Origin: Flavobacterium cupriresistens
GTDB lineage: Bacteria > Bacteroidota > Bacteroidia > Flavobacteriales > Flavobacteriaceae
NCBI RefSeq assembly: GCF_020911925.1
Contig: NZ_CP087134.1
Location: 4,092,001-4,156,000, forward strand
Length of the DNA stretch: 64,000 nucleotides
Direction: 5' to 3'
Positions 52,541 to 62,700 of the stretch are shown piece after piece. Below the pieces are notes generated by a model that ran no database searches, was not told where the DNA came from, and worked only from the letters and a program-made list of their open reading frames with translations. Both the position numbers and the translations under genes were made by a program. The stretch's first letter is position 1, and every line of letters starts with the position of its first letter.

Positions 52541-53866
52541 TTATAAATTTGTTTTAAATACTTTCCACATAATTTTGGGTCTAAATAGTGTTTTTCCTGA
52601 TTTAAGATATCCCGCTACTTCTAATATTTCTTTAAATAATTCTGTGTCTTTATTGGCTGCTTTTTGCAAAGCTTTCATGTATCCATTAACCATTTTTAGT
52701 CCAACAGGTTTTTCTCCTTCTGTTTCAGGATATTTAAAATCTTCATAAGAGCCCGCAGTCCAAAAATCTTCTATTACGGCATTTACTTTTTTTATATGAG
52801 GCTTAAATACTTTATCATTTGCTGGAATAATTGTCAGTACTTCATCTAAAACTTTGGCCTGGCATATAGAGGATGCCATTCCTTGCGCATACATAGGGTT
52901 GAAGTTTGAAACTGCATCTCCTAAAACAACATAAGACCCCGGGAATTTTTTTAGTTTTTCATAATGTCTTCTTATACTATGTGGGCATTTAAATACTAGA
53001 AAATCTGTAAGTCTCTTAGCTTCTGATACAGTATCATATAATCCTGAAATAGGAAGTCCTTTTAAGAATTTTAATAATTCCTCATCATTTTGGGGTGGTT
53101 CAACTCCTCTCATTCCTATTAGCGTAAGTACCCATCTATTCTCTTCAATAGGCATAAGTACAGCTCCTAATTTTTCGTTTGGTGCATCCGGAGTGTAGCT
53201 AATTACTTCTGCTTTTTTTCCTTGAGGTATTTCTTTACGCTCCAATAATATTGTTACGTACATTATATCAATCTTGATCTTAGTTTCTTCCGGTGTCGCA
53301 TATCCATGCTGCTCTAACCATTTATAAGCTCTGGTTCCTCTTCCTGATGCGTCTACTACAAAATCGGTATTTATAAGCTGTTTTTCTCCTGCTTTTTCTA
53401 ATACTAAGGCGTAGACATTTTCATCTTTCATTTTCATTTCTAACGCTTTGGTTTCATCTAGAATCGTAATATTCCCGATGCTCAAAACATGCTTTTTTAC
53501 ATGATATTCCAGAAGTTCCCTTGTCATAGTAAGGGCTGTAATTCCTGTAACTCCTTTTTTCTTATATCCTCCGTAAGAATACCAATTATAATCATTACAT
53601 ACATCCAGTTCTAATGCCCCGGCTTCTATTAATTCTTTTTTTAGTGATGGAAAATAACCCAAGAGTATATTCATTGCCTGGGCTAATACCAAATGAATGT
53701 GCCTGGTTTGAGGTTGTCCTTTTCTCGTCTCTGGTTTATCATTTACTTTATCTTTTTCTATAATGGTTACATTTCTAAAATGTTTGCTTAGTACTCTTGC
53801 TGTAACTAAACCAGCCATACTCCCTCCGATTACTACTGCATGTTCTCTTTTGGTATTCATATTCAT
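52541..53866 (-). CDS. FAD-dependent monooxygenase A of the PKS cluster
   Basis: A 441-residue flavoprotein with FAD motif VVIGGSMAGLVTARVL (11-26), the DASGRGTRA block mid-protein and the second FAD motif YVVLGDAVSNFNPMYAQGM. It resembles aromatic-hydroxylase/geranylgeranyl-reductase type group A flavin enzymes. I see no tryptophan-halogenase WxWxIP motif. It is clearly paralogous to the gene at 56217 (shared NWYSYGG/YWYSYGG, NxxYxQGM/NPAHGQG, IMWKVFKTN/FMWKVFAAN). A tailoring oxidation is likely; the substrate is unknown. Confidence 0.82.
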   Translation of the reverse strand: MNMNTKREHAVVIGGSMAGLVTARVLSKHFRNVTIIEKDKVNDKPETRKGQPQTRHIHLVLAQAMNILLGYFPSLKKELIEAGALELDVCNDYNWYSYGGYKKKGVTGITALTMTRELLEYHVKKHVLSIGNITILDETKALEMKMKDENVYALVLEKAGEKQLINTDFVVDASGRGTRAYKWLEQHGYATPEETKIKIDIMYVTILLERKEIPQGKKAEVISYTPDAPNEKLGAVLMPIEENRWVLTLIGMRGVEPPQNDEELLKFLKGLPISGLYDTVSEAKRLTDFLVFKCPHSIRRHYEKLKKFPGSYVVLGDAVSNFNPMYAQGMASSICQAKVLDEVLTIIPANDKVFKPHIKKVNAVIEDFWTAGSYEDFKYPETEGEKPVGLKMVNGYMKALQKAANKDTELFKEILEVAGYLKSGKTLFRPKIMWKVFKTNL

Positions 53867-53898
53867 ACTCTTACTATTTTACTGTTTTTACTTCGTAA

Positions 53899-56184
53899 TT
53901 ATACTTCGGCCAACGTGAATTTATTCTTCATTAGTTTTTCTGCAGCTTCCATAATTTTTATGCCAATTTCATCTACATGTCTATTTTGCCATACTTCTAA
54001 TGGAGTTCCTTTTACCCATTGATTAAATGCTCCTAAAGCTGCTCCGCTTTGTATTTGAAAATTACCTTGTTCCTCTGTAATTCCATCCAATGCATATTGA
54101 CTTGCCAGCCTTAGATAATACTTAAATAGGGTAGCCATCTTTTTCTTAGGTCTTTCTTCGATACTCTCTATTTGTGATATTTCACCTCTTTGTATAAACT
54201 CTTGCTTGATCGTTTTCCATACTTCAGGCAAAGTTTTCTTGAAGTATTTAAGCTCTAATTGCTCCCTTACATCATCAGGTATTGCCTCTAAACTATCATA
54301 TCGTTGGTACAACTCGTAAAGTTTTTTGGCACGTGTTGCGAAGAGAACACCCTTCTTTAATACCTGAGCTTGTATACCGATCTCAAATAGTTCTTCGTCC
54401 GGGATGTAGGCTGTATCTTGTACATCACTATTTTGCAATAACTCTTTGGCTATAGGACTTAAACAAGATTCTACAGTACACTGATTAATTGAACCTGTAA
54501 GTACAAAATCGGCTTCCATGACAAAAGCACTAACAGCCGCTTCCGGTGTTCCTATTCCTCCGGAAATTCCCAGATGTATGGGTTCTTTATACTCATATTG
54601 CTGTTGTATTTGGTTGCGTAAACTTTTTATAGAAGGAAACAAAACAAATGCAGCACTTCTATGCGTAACGCCTCCCGGGTCTGCTTCAATACAGATATCA
54701 CCACTTAAAGGAATTTCTCTTGCCATTTCTGCTTGATCTTGTGTTATCCATTCTTTGTCCAACAACCTTTTAATAAGTCTTTCAGGAACTGGTTTCATAA
54801 AACCTTCTGCTACTTCTGGTCGCGATATTTTGGCTATGATTTGGTTTTTACATTTTATACTCTGATCCTTTTTCCTTACTAATCCAACCGTCCTAAAATA
54901 GGCCAATGCCAGGGTGATTTGGCTAAATCCACCTGCTTCAATTATTGTAATCCCATTATCTAACAACTTATTAACTAATTCAATTTCTTTATTTGGTTCA
55001 AGAATATTGTGATATAAATTAACTCCAAAAGGTCTTTCTTTTGTTACTTGTTCCTGAAGCTTTTCTATATCATTATTAATTTCTTTTATGGTGCGCCCTT
55101 TGGTTCCCAAAAAACCTAACATCTGAGAATTCGCCATTTTTTTTACCATCTCTACAGAAGCTATTCCCATATGGAGACCTCCTGCTACATAGGCATAAGA
55201 AGTGTCGTATCTTTTACAAAATGTGCTACTTCCTAATGTATTTATTCTATGGTTGATGGTTGTTTCTGTTGCTTCTATTGTTTCTTTCTCTACTTGCTTT
55301 TCGCTATTAAAGATTCCCTTTCCTATCTTTATTTCTTCATAGATGGGCGTACAATTGTTCTGAATTTGCTCAACCATTTTGGTTAATCTATCTCCTCCTA
55401 CTTCTTCATATTCTTTAACATTCTTCCCCATCAGATAACGGATAGAATCTACCCATTGCACCGAACTTGCTATTTGCTTACTCAGTAAATCTTTAATTTG
55501 ATGCTGGTTATAACTTCTAGCCGTAACATTAGAAACTACCGGAACTTTGAGCTTATTGAATTCTAGTTTATGAATAAAATTATTAAACTCTTCTACTGCG
55601 CTTTGCATATATCTGGAGTGAAATGGTGCCGTAACCAGCAATTGAATAATTTTTATATTTTGTTGATCAAAATCTTTTACCAACTGATTGATTGCAGCTT
55701 CAGGACCAGATACTACTACTTGTGCTGGCGTATTGAAATTAGCAATATCTATAGCATGATGTCCTCCTTCTTCCAGTTTTTCTTTTAAAGCAATTTCATC
55801 TAATCCTAAAACAGCTGCCATAGCTCCCCCGGAAGCTTCTCCCATCAAAGCTCCTCTCTTTTGTACAATTCGTACTCCTGTTTCAAAATCAAATGCTCCT
55901 GCTGCCAATAAAGCATTATATTCGCCTAAACTATGACCGATAAAATAATTTGCTTGGGTTGAAGCAAATTGTTCCTCGTACTTTAATGCGTTAACAACAA
56001 ACAAAGCAGGTTGGGTAAATTCTGTTTTGTTAAGTTCTTTTTTTGGATCTTTGAGACATAATTCTTCTAGGTCATATCCGAGGATATTTGAGGCTATTTC
56101 CATTTTGTCTTTATACTTCTCAAAAAGGTCCTTCCCCATTCCTTTGTATTGGGCTCCTTGTCCTGGAAACATTATTGCTTTCAT
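53899..56184 (-). CDS. malonyl acyltransferase-enoyl reductase fusion (PksE-like)
   Basis: A 761-residue two-domain protein. AT domain about 1-285: MFPGQGAQYKGMGKDLF, FIGHSLGEYNALLAAG (Ser nucleophile), the malonyl-binding Arg in VQKRGALMGEA, and TAPFHSRYM. ER domain about 315-755 of the PfaD/2-nitropropane dioxygenase type (FMN): GGLHMGIASVEMVKKMAN, PFGVNLYHNILEP, GLVRKKDQ, LGISGGIGTPEAAVSAFVM. It supplies malonyl units in trans to AT-less modules and reduces enoyl intermediates in trans. Length and order match PksE-type proteins. Confidence 0.94.
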   Translation of the reverse strand: MKAIMFPGQGAQYKGMGKDLFEKYKDKMEIASNILGYDLEELCLKDPKKELNKTEFTQPALFVVNALKYEEQFASTQANYFIGHSLGEYNALLAAGAFDFETGVRIVQKRGALMGEASGGAMAAVLGLDEIALKEKLEEGGHHAIDIANFNTPAQVVVSGPEAAINQLVKDFDQQNIKIIQLLVTAPFHSRYMQSAVEEFNNFIHKLEFNKLKVPVVSNVTARSYNQHQIKDLLSKQIASSVQWVDSIRYLMGKNVKEYEEVGGDRLTKMVEQIQNNCTPIYEEIKIGKGIFNSEKQVEKETIEATETTINHRINTLGSSTFCKRYDTSYAYVAGGLHMGIASVEMVKKMANSQMLGFLGTKGRTIKEINNDIEKLQEQVTKERPFGVNLYHNILEPNKEIELVNKLLDNGITIIEAGGFSQITLALAYFRTVGLVRKKDQSIKCKNQIIAKISRPEVAEGFMKPVPERLIKRLLDKEWITQDQAEMAREIPLSGDICIEADPGGVTHRSAAFVLFPSIKSLRNQIQQQYEYKEPIHLGISGGIGTPEAAVSAFVMEADFVLTGSINQCTVESCLSPIAKELLQNSDVQDTAYIPDEELFEIGIQAQVLKKGVLFATRAKKLYELYQRYDSLEAIPDDVREQLELKYFKKTLPEVWKTIKQEFIQRGEISQIESIEERPKKKMATLFKYYLRLASQYALDGITEEQGNFQIQSGAALGAFNQWVKGTPLEVWQNRHVDEIGIKIMEAAEKLMKNKFTLAEV

Positions 56185-56216
56185 TGGTTCTTCCTTGGTT
56201 TTAATTAATAAAAAAA

Positions 56217-57527
56217 CTATTTACGCATATTAGCCGCGAATACTTTCCACATAAAAGGAGGAGAAAATAAATTCATTGCAGGTTTTATCATAACAGAAAC
56301 CTTTACCAGCTCAGCATATACTGATGCATCCTTATTGGCTGCTTTATGAATTGCTACCATATATTTATTAACAAGGTTTAGTGCTTTAGGTTTTATACCT
56401 ATAGTTTCCTCGTATCTGAAATTTTCATAGGCTGAGGCACTCCAACACTCATCTAAAACCTTAACTATTTTTTTAAAATAGATTGCAGACATATTTGCCG
56501 GATCATGTTTCTGTATTAGCTTCTCTAAAATTTCTACTTGCAAACAAGCTGAGGTTATACCTTGTCCGTGTGCCGGATTCAAATTACAAAACACATCACC
56601 TATCGGAAGGAATCCTTTAGGGAAATCAGCTAATTTTTCAAAATACCTCCTTAAACAATAAGGAACCTTGTAGGTTACAAAATCGCTCTCTTTATTGCAT
56701 GCAGATAATACCTTATAAAATCTTTCATCCGGTAATTGTTTAAGGAATTCAAGTAAATCTTCATCAGTCGGAGGATCTTCTTTATGCCACCCCGCTACAC
56801 AAACCAAGTTTTGATTATTTTCAATAGGTTGTATCACTACTCCTATTTTTTCGGGAGATGTTGGCGAGTACATCAGCATCTTTCCGTCCTGAAGTCCTCC
56901 TTTGGGGCTGTTGTATATTGCTGTTTTGTAGGTAATATTAACGACGGTTCTCTCCTCTTCTACTTTTGAGAAATTGTTATTCTCTAACCACTTAGGCGTT
57001 AAGGAACCTCTTCCGGTTGCATCAATAACCAAATCTGATTTTATTTCATATTCGTCAGTATCTATCCCTTTAACTTTCACGCCTTTAATTGTTCCGTTTT
57101 CTTCAATAAGATCAATATATTTGGTTTTATCTACTATTTGAACATTAGGTATTTTCTCTACCCTTTTTCGAAGTGTATAGTCAATTATTTTTCTGCTAGA
57201 TAATAAGGTGTTTATACCTGTAATCTTGTTTTTTTTTACTCCTCCATAAGAATACCAGTAGGCACCATTTCCCAGATCTAACTCTACCGCGCCACTATCT
57301 TTTAGCTCTCCTGTAATCCCCTTAAAATAGTGCTCTAAGGTATTCAAGCCTCTAAGCAGCAACACATGAAACTGTCCTGCATGAGATTGTCCTTGCCGTA
57401 CTTCTGGTTTATCTTCCAGTTTGTCTTTTTCGATGATGATTACTTTTTCATACTTTTTGCTGAGTACTTTTGAAACCAATAATCCAGAAATACCTCCTCC
57501 TAATATAATTGCCGTTTTATTATCCAT
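56217..57527 (-). CDS. FAD-dependent monooxygenase B of the PKS cluster
   Basis: A 436-residue paralogue of the protein at 52541. FAD motif AIILGGGISGLLVSKVLSKK (5-24), DATGRGSLTPKWL block, and GFLPIGDVFCNLNPAHGQG. The same tail (FMWKVFAANM) ends both. It lies 33 bases upstream of the AT-ER gene, with the Rieske-P450 gene next in line upstream. The two flavin enzymes bracket the AT-ER gene, which suggests duplication followed by separate roles in tailoring. Confidence 0.82.
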   Translation of the reverse strand: MDNKTAIILGGGISGLLVSKVLSKKYEKVIIIEKDKLEDKPEVRQGQSHAGQFHVLLLRGLNTLEHYFKGITGELKDSGAVELDLGNGAYWYSYGGVKKNKITGINTLLSSRKIIDYTLRKRVEKIPNVQIVDKTKYIDLIEENGTIKGVKVKGIDTDEYEIKSDLVIDATGRGSLTPKWLENNNFSKVEEERTVVNITYKTAIYNSPKGGLQDGKMLMYSPTSPEKIGVVIQPIENNQNLVCVAGWHKEDPPTDEDLLEFLKQLPDERFYKVLSACNKESDFVTYKVPYCLRRYFEKLADFPKGFLPIGDVFCNLNPAHGQGITSACLQVEILEKLIQKHDPANMSAIYFKKIVKVLDECWSASAYENFRYEETIGIKPKALNLVNKYMVAIHKAANKDASVYAELVKVSVMIKPAMNLFSPPFMWKVFAANMRK

Positions 57528-57581
57528 TTTATAGTTTTTAAAAAATCTAAGGCTTTAGTTTATAATTCAAATGATTCGCTT

Positions 57582-59384
57582 TTATACCACCGCAACCGGC
57601 GCATTTATACGCCCTATTTTTATACTGAATTTACTCGGTCCCAGCGTTGTATTAAAATGGTCTTCTACCTTATTTTCTTTGTCTGATTTACTTATTTCAT
57701 AATTTTTTAAAATCATACACAAAATGGTTTTCATTTCTACCATTGCCAATGATTTTCCCGGACATATCCTTTTTCCAAGTCCAAAAGGAATAAGATTACT
57801 TTGATTGGTATGAAATGTTATACTCTTACTTTCTACCCAACGCTCCGGGTCAAATGCTTCTCTCTTTAAAAAAGGGCAACTTTCCTGATCTCTGTAGTGC
57901 GATAACAGAAACACGTCTGTATCTTTTTGTATTTCATATTCTCCAATAATACAGTCTTCATTTGTAGTTAAGGCTATAACAGGAATTACTGGTTTTAACC
58001 TCATCACCTCATAAATAACTGCATTTACATATTCCAACTCATTGGAATCATCCATTACTTGCAAAAACTTCTCATCTCCTAAAACAAGTGTTATTTCTTC
58101 CCTCATTTTTTTCTGGACTTCCGGATAATCTGTGATGTAATGAAGTACCCATAATATGGTATTAGCAGTAGTATCTTCTCCTGCTACGAGCGTACCAAAT
58201 ATGCTCGGATAAATCTCTTCATCTGTCAGGTATACGCCTTGATCATCTGTTGCTTGTAGTAATGCCTCAATATAGTTTGTTGGGTTTTCTTTTAATTCCG
58301 GATTTAATCTGATCCTTTCTTTTGCTTCATTTATATACTTCCAAATACCTTCCTTTATTTCTTTTAGATCATTATCTAACTTATGATCTTTAGGTAGTTT
58401 AAAAAATTTCCAATATTGAAAAGGAACCACAATTCGAAATTGAATCATGTTCATTACTCTTTTGTAATTGTTCTGAATCTTACTTTCTTCATTTCCGACA
58501 GTTCCTATTTTCTGTCCAAATGCTAAATAAGATATAATATCAAAGGAGTAATTAAAAATGTCTTTGTGCACATCTATCTCTGAAGTTTTTTCTAATGTTC
58601 TCTCCCAGTGATTATAGAGATCTTCAGTAGTTTCTTTTATCGATGGATAAAACGATCGGAGTACTTTATTTGATAATGCCTGGGTTACGTATTTTCTACT
58701 TCTTTTCCACTCATCTCCTTCTGTTGAGAAAAGGTTATGAACATCCATCTCTTCTAATACTGGTCTGATATTTTTGAAACGTCTGTATTTATAAGGCCGC
58801 TGATTTAGAATTTCCTTGATAAAAGACGCTTCCGAAATTACTACTCCGTCTTCTCCATTAACATTAATCTTATAAAAAGACCCATATTGCTTTGCCCATT
58901 CTTCGTATTGTAAATGCACTTTTGTCATTTTGGAAAGAAAGCTTAATGAGTTTCCGAAAACAGGTATTGCTTTTGGACCCGGCAAATCTTTTAATGTTTT
59001 TATACGAATTTGTCTTTGCGCAGGCGCATTTTCCATCTCCCTTTTATGATCTAAAAGTTCGTTTTTATCAATAAAAATATCCCCATTAACGATTTCATAA
59101 TAGAACGTTTTTAGGCTGCCTTTTGGATTACATTTATTTTCTCCTGACAGGGAATTAAATTTCCATTGATGTGCTGGACATACAATGTTTAGCTCTTCGT
59201 CAATTTCTCCGAAACTTAGAAGTTCTTTTTCGTGTGGACATAGTCCTTGAAATATTTTAATCCCGTCGTGATTATTAACCACTACAAGTTCTACATTTTC
59301 TTTATTAACACCAATCATTTTATTATCCTTTAATTCACTAATGTTTATTAGCCTAATTGGATAAAATTGTTTTTCAATTTCCAT
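57582..59384 (-). CDS. Rieske [2Fe-2S]-cytochrome P450 fusion
   Basis: A 600-residue protein with two redox domains. Residues 1-110 form a Rieske ferredoxin: Cys49-x-His51 (CPH) and Cys69-x2-His72 (CPAH), 17 residues apart, then GENKCNPKGSLKTF. After a linker the P450 starts at about 131 (LKDLPGPKAIPVFGNSL). It has the I-helix AGEDTTANTILW, the ExxR in YEVMRLKPVIP and the heme loop FGLGKRICPGKSLAM with Cys near 537. All catalytic motifs are intact. The Rieske domain could pass electrons to the heme, so only a reductase would be needed. It should oxidise the polyketide. Confidence 0.93.
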   Translation of the reverse strand: MEIEKQFYPIRLINISELKDNKMIGVNKENVELVVVNNHDGIKIFQGLCPHEKELLSFGEIDEELNIVCPAHQWKFNSLSGENKCNPKGSLKTFYYEIVNGDIFIDKNELLDHKREMENAPAQRQIRIKTLKDLPGPKAIPVFGNSLSFLSKMTKVHLQYEEWAKQYGSFYKINVNGEDGVVISEASFIKEILNQRPYKYRRFKNIRPVLEEMDVHNLFSTEGDEWKRSRKYVTQALSNKVLRSFYPSIKETTEDLYNHWERTLEKTSEIDVHKDIFNYSFDIISYLAFGQKIGTVGNEESKIQNNYKRVMNMIQFRIVVPFQYWKFFKLPKDHKLDNDLKEIKEGIWKYINEAKERIRLNPELKENPTNYIEALLQATDDQGVYLTDEEIYPSIFGTLVAGEDTTANTILWVLHYITDYPEVQKKMREEITLVLGDEKFLQVMDDSNELEYVNAVIYEVMRLKPVIPVIALTTNEDCIIGEYEIQKDTDVFLLSHYRDQESCPFLKREAFDPERWVESKSITFHTNQSNLIPFGLGKRICPGKSLAMVEMKTILCMILKNYEISKSDKENKVEDHFNTTLGPSKFSIKIGRINAPVAVV

Positions 59385-59406
59385 ATTCTATAATTTAATA
59401 AATCGG

Positions 59407-59742
59407 TTAATAGTTTACTTTCTTTCCTTTTTCGTTTAACACCTTTATAGCAGATTTCCATGAAGGACTTTTTTCTGTTTCATAGGAAACATAGGCGCCA
59501 TATACTGCTATTTTACCTATATCTTTCATCACATTTCTATGTTCTCCATTGTTTCTGAATTCTAACATATGTTCATGGTCTCTCCATAATGTCATTGTGT
59601 AGACTATCCTGAAAAGCTTTAGACTTCTATATTTTAAACACTTTACTTCTTTCATTTGTTTTTTCAGTCTGTATTCTACAGAGAATAGAGACATTGATTT
59701 TAATAGTGATGTGCTTTTAATTTTAGTTATAGATACTAGCAT
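59407..59742 (-). CDS. small ABM/DUF3291-like protein
   Basis: A 111-residue protein with a dimeric ferredoxin-like pattern: MLVSITKIKSTSL, then RIVYTMTLWRDHEHMLEFRN, NGEHRNVMKDIGKIAVYGAY. The central W-R-D-x-x-x-M-x-x-F block is seen in DUF3291 and antibiotic-biosynthesis-monooxygenase-like proteins. It lies 30 bases after the PKS stop and 23 bases before the Rieske-P450 gene. It may be a cofactor-free oxygenase or a cyclase-like helper; the evidence is only fold-level. Confidence 0.6.
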   Translation of the reverse strand: MLVSITKIKSTSLLKSMSLFSVEYRLKKQMKEVKCLKYRSLKLFRIVYTMTLWRDHEHMLEFRNNGEHRNVMKDIGKIAVYGAYVSYETEKSPSWKSAIKVLNEKGKKVNY

Positions 59743-59771
59743 TGTTACGTTTTTTTTTATGTTATTTTATG

Positions 59772-62700
59772 CTATCTGGTTAAGGATACCTGTTCGTTTT
59801 TTTCTTTATAAAATGTTATTTCTTTAACCCATTTAGAACAATAAGGTTCTCGTATTATAGAAAAGTGATCTCCTTCTACCTCAATTACTTCTACCTCTTC
59901 AAAATATTGGCTCCACCCTAAATCGTATACTTCATTTGTAATTACTTTATCTTTTACTTTGGCCAGAGTAATAGGAACTTGGTGCTGAATATCCATTTCG
60001 TAGCTGCAACTCATAGATACATCAAAAACATCCCATAATTTGTCGAACATGTTTTGATTTACAGTCACACCATTTGTTGTAATGAAGTTGTATAGCAATT
60101 CTTTTCTATCAGCATTTTTTTCTTGTAGTATACTGTATACTTTACTTTTTAATGCTTCTATTTCTACTTTATCAAATATTTCCGGGAATAGATTAAGAAA
60201 CAAAACCGTTTTCTCCATCTCGTTACTCGATAATGTATTAGGAAAACAATCTAACATGAATATTTGTTTCACTTCTATATCTAATAGCTGCAACTGTTTG
60301 ACCATTTCATAACTAATTAATCCACCAAAACTATGAGTAACAAGATGTATCTCTGAATTTGGCGGGGTTATTTTGGCAATCTCCGCTACATTGTGAGCAG
60401 CCATTTTTGCTATACTGTCCAGTGGTTTTTTATTATCGAAAATACCCTGCATTGTGATTCCGTAACAATTCCCGTAGGTAGAGAACTGCTCTGCTACTTC
60501 ATAATATCCATAGGCAATTCCCGGTACGCCCGGTATGATAAAAATAGAAGTCTTCTCGGGTGCTATCTTATGAAACTGAATTAAATAAGAGGATCCTTCT
60601 ATAGTACTTTGTAATTTACTAACATCCAGCTGACTTAAACTATGCTCCTTAGTTTTTGCATTAGACAAATTGTTTTTATTAGCCGAATCTTCTTCTAAAA
60701 AGTCTTCCTTACTATCTTGATGTTTAGTATGAACCTCTAAATTGTATTCTTCTAATAGATGCTCAGCTAAACTTTCTATGGTCGTATTATTGTAGAATAC
60801 TGATGGCAATAATGCAATTTCATAATAGGCATTCAACTCCGAATTTAATTCTGTTAATAAAATTGAATCTACTCCATATACCGCCAAGTCTTTGTCTCGA
60901 TCTATTCTATCTTTATCTAATTTTAACAAATCTGCAATCAATAGGTGCAACTTATCCAGAAGCTTTTCTTTAATATTTTTACTGTTTTGTTCTACCAAAT
61001 TCTCCACCTTTTTCTTTTCGACCAATCGGTTTGTAATGATGGTACTCATTCTTTTTGAATCTCCATAAGCCACTAATAGGTTTTGTGAAGCTGTAGCTAA
61101 AATGGTTTCAAACAGCTCTAATCCTGAATCAGTTGGCATTGGCTTCATTCCCCATTGTGTATCCAAATACCCTATTTGCTCCTCTTGCAATCTCATACCT
61201 CCATCTTGCCAGAACCCCCATCCAATACTATACGTTTTACCTTTTCTATTGCCTAGTAATCGTTCTTGTTCCCTGTATAGTGCATAATTATTAAGATAGG
61301 CATTGGCCGCAGTATAATCTGACTGCCCAATATTGCCTAGTTCGCTAACAATAGAAGAGAATAACATCATAAAATCTAACGGTTCATTTTTACATACTTC
61401 GTCTAAGTTTTTTACCCCTTCCATTTTTGGAGCAAAAACACTTTTTGCTTCTTCTTCTGTTTTTAATTGGATTAAACTATCTCTTGTAATTCCAGCTGTG
61501 TGAATGATTCCGTTTATCTGACCATACTCTTTTTTAATTTTAGAAACTGCATTTTGTACTTTTTGTCTGTTTATTATATCGCAAATCATATAGGTAGCAT
61601 TAGGTAAACTCTCAACAAAATCTGTTTGACTTTTATTTAGCTTTTTGCGTCCTAAAAGAATGACTTTAGCTTTTTTATTGGTGATATATGTTGCAAAAAT
61701 GCGTCCCAAGCTTCCCATTCCGCCAGTAATCACATAAAGTCCATTGCTTTTAATAGCTGTTTTTTCTTTAGAATTTGAAAGTCTGACTAATTCCAGTTGT
61801 TTAGAGTTTCTGTTTCCTTTAGCGTATTTAATTTCCTGATCAGTTGTTTCCAGTTCATTTCCAATTATTTTATAAAGGGCATCACTATTTGATGCAGTAA
61901 ACGCAATAGCTACTCCAATCATTTTTGTCATGATTTTTGAGTTTTCTAATGATGCTGTTTTTAATAAAGCACTTAAAAACTCTATTTCTAACTGCTTATT
62001 AATCGGGTATACAAGGATAACTTCGACATTTTCTTTGCTTGTTATTACTTGCTTGATTATTGCTATAGTCTTCTCAAAATAAACTTCGGGAGACGCAGCC
62101 TCAATCATTTCTATATCCGCATTCAAAAATTCATTAAAATGTGGTACCATTTCCGGTACTGCTTCGCAGATTATTATTTTTCGCTTTACTTCAACATTCC
62201 TTTTACTGCTTATCGGGGTTTCTTTCCAAACAGCTTTATAAAGTTGTATTTCTTCAGTAGGTATTGTTTGAGGTGCAGTTTTTCTTTCCGGTAGAAATAA
62301 TACATTCTGAAATGCAATTAATACTTCTCCATTCTGATTGCAAATATCTACATCATAATTAATGACTTCGTCTGATTTGTTGTTCTTACTTTTTCGTACA
62401 TAAGACCATATATTCTCTTCCAATGGCTGGCAAATGTCTATTTGCTCTACGCTAAAAGGGAATAATAAACCTGTTACTTCTTTCTCCAGATTAATTCCTA
62501 TACAAGTTTGTAAAGCACTATCCATTATTCCAGGAGTCAAAGCATATCCTTCTCCTTTTGGAAGTTCAATCTTAGAAATTGCTTCCGAAGAACTGAACCA
62601 CAAGTGTTGTACTCCTCGAAAAGAAGCTCCTAGTTCTAATCCTATTTCTTGGTATTTTTCATAAAAAGTATCTCTCGAAATATTCTTGCTAAGGGATTTT

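Noticed and set aside
52541-57527. FAD-dependent halogenases
   Set aside because: Neither protein shows the WxWxIP motif or the halogenase-type GxGxxG-lysine arrangement; monooxygenase is the safer call.
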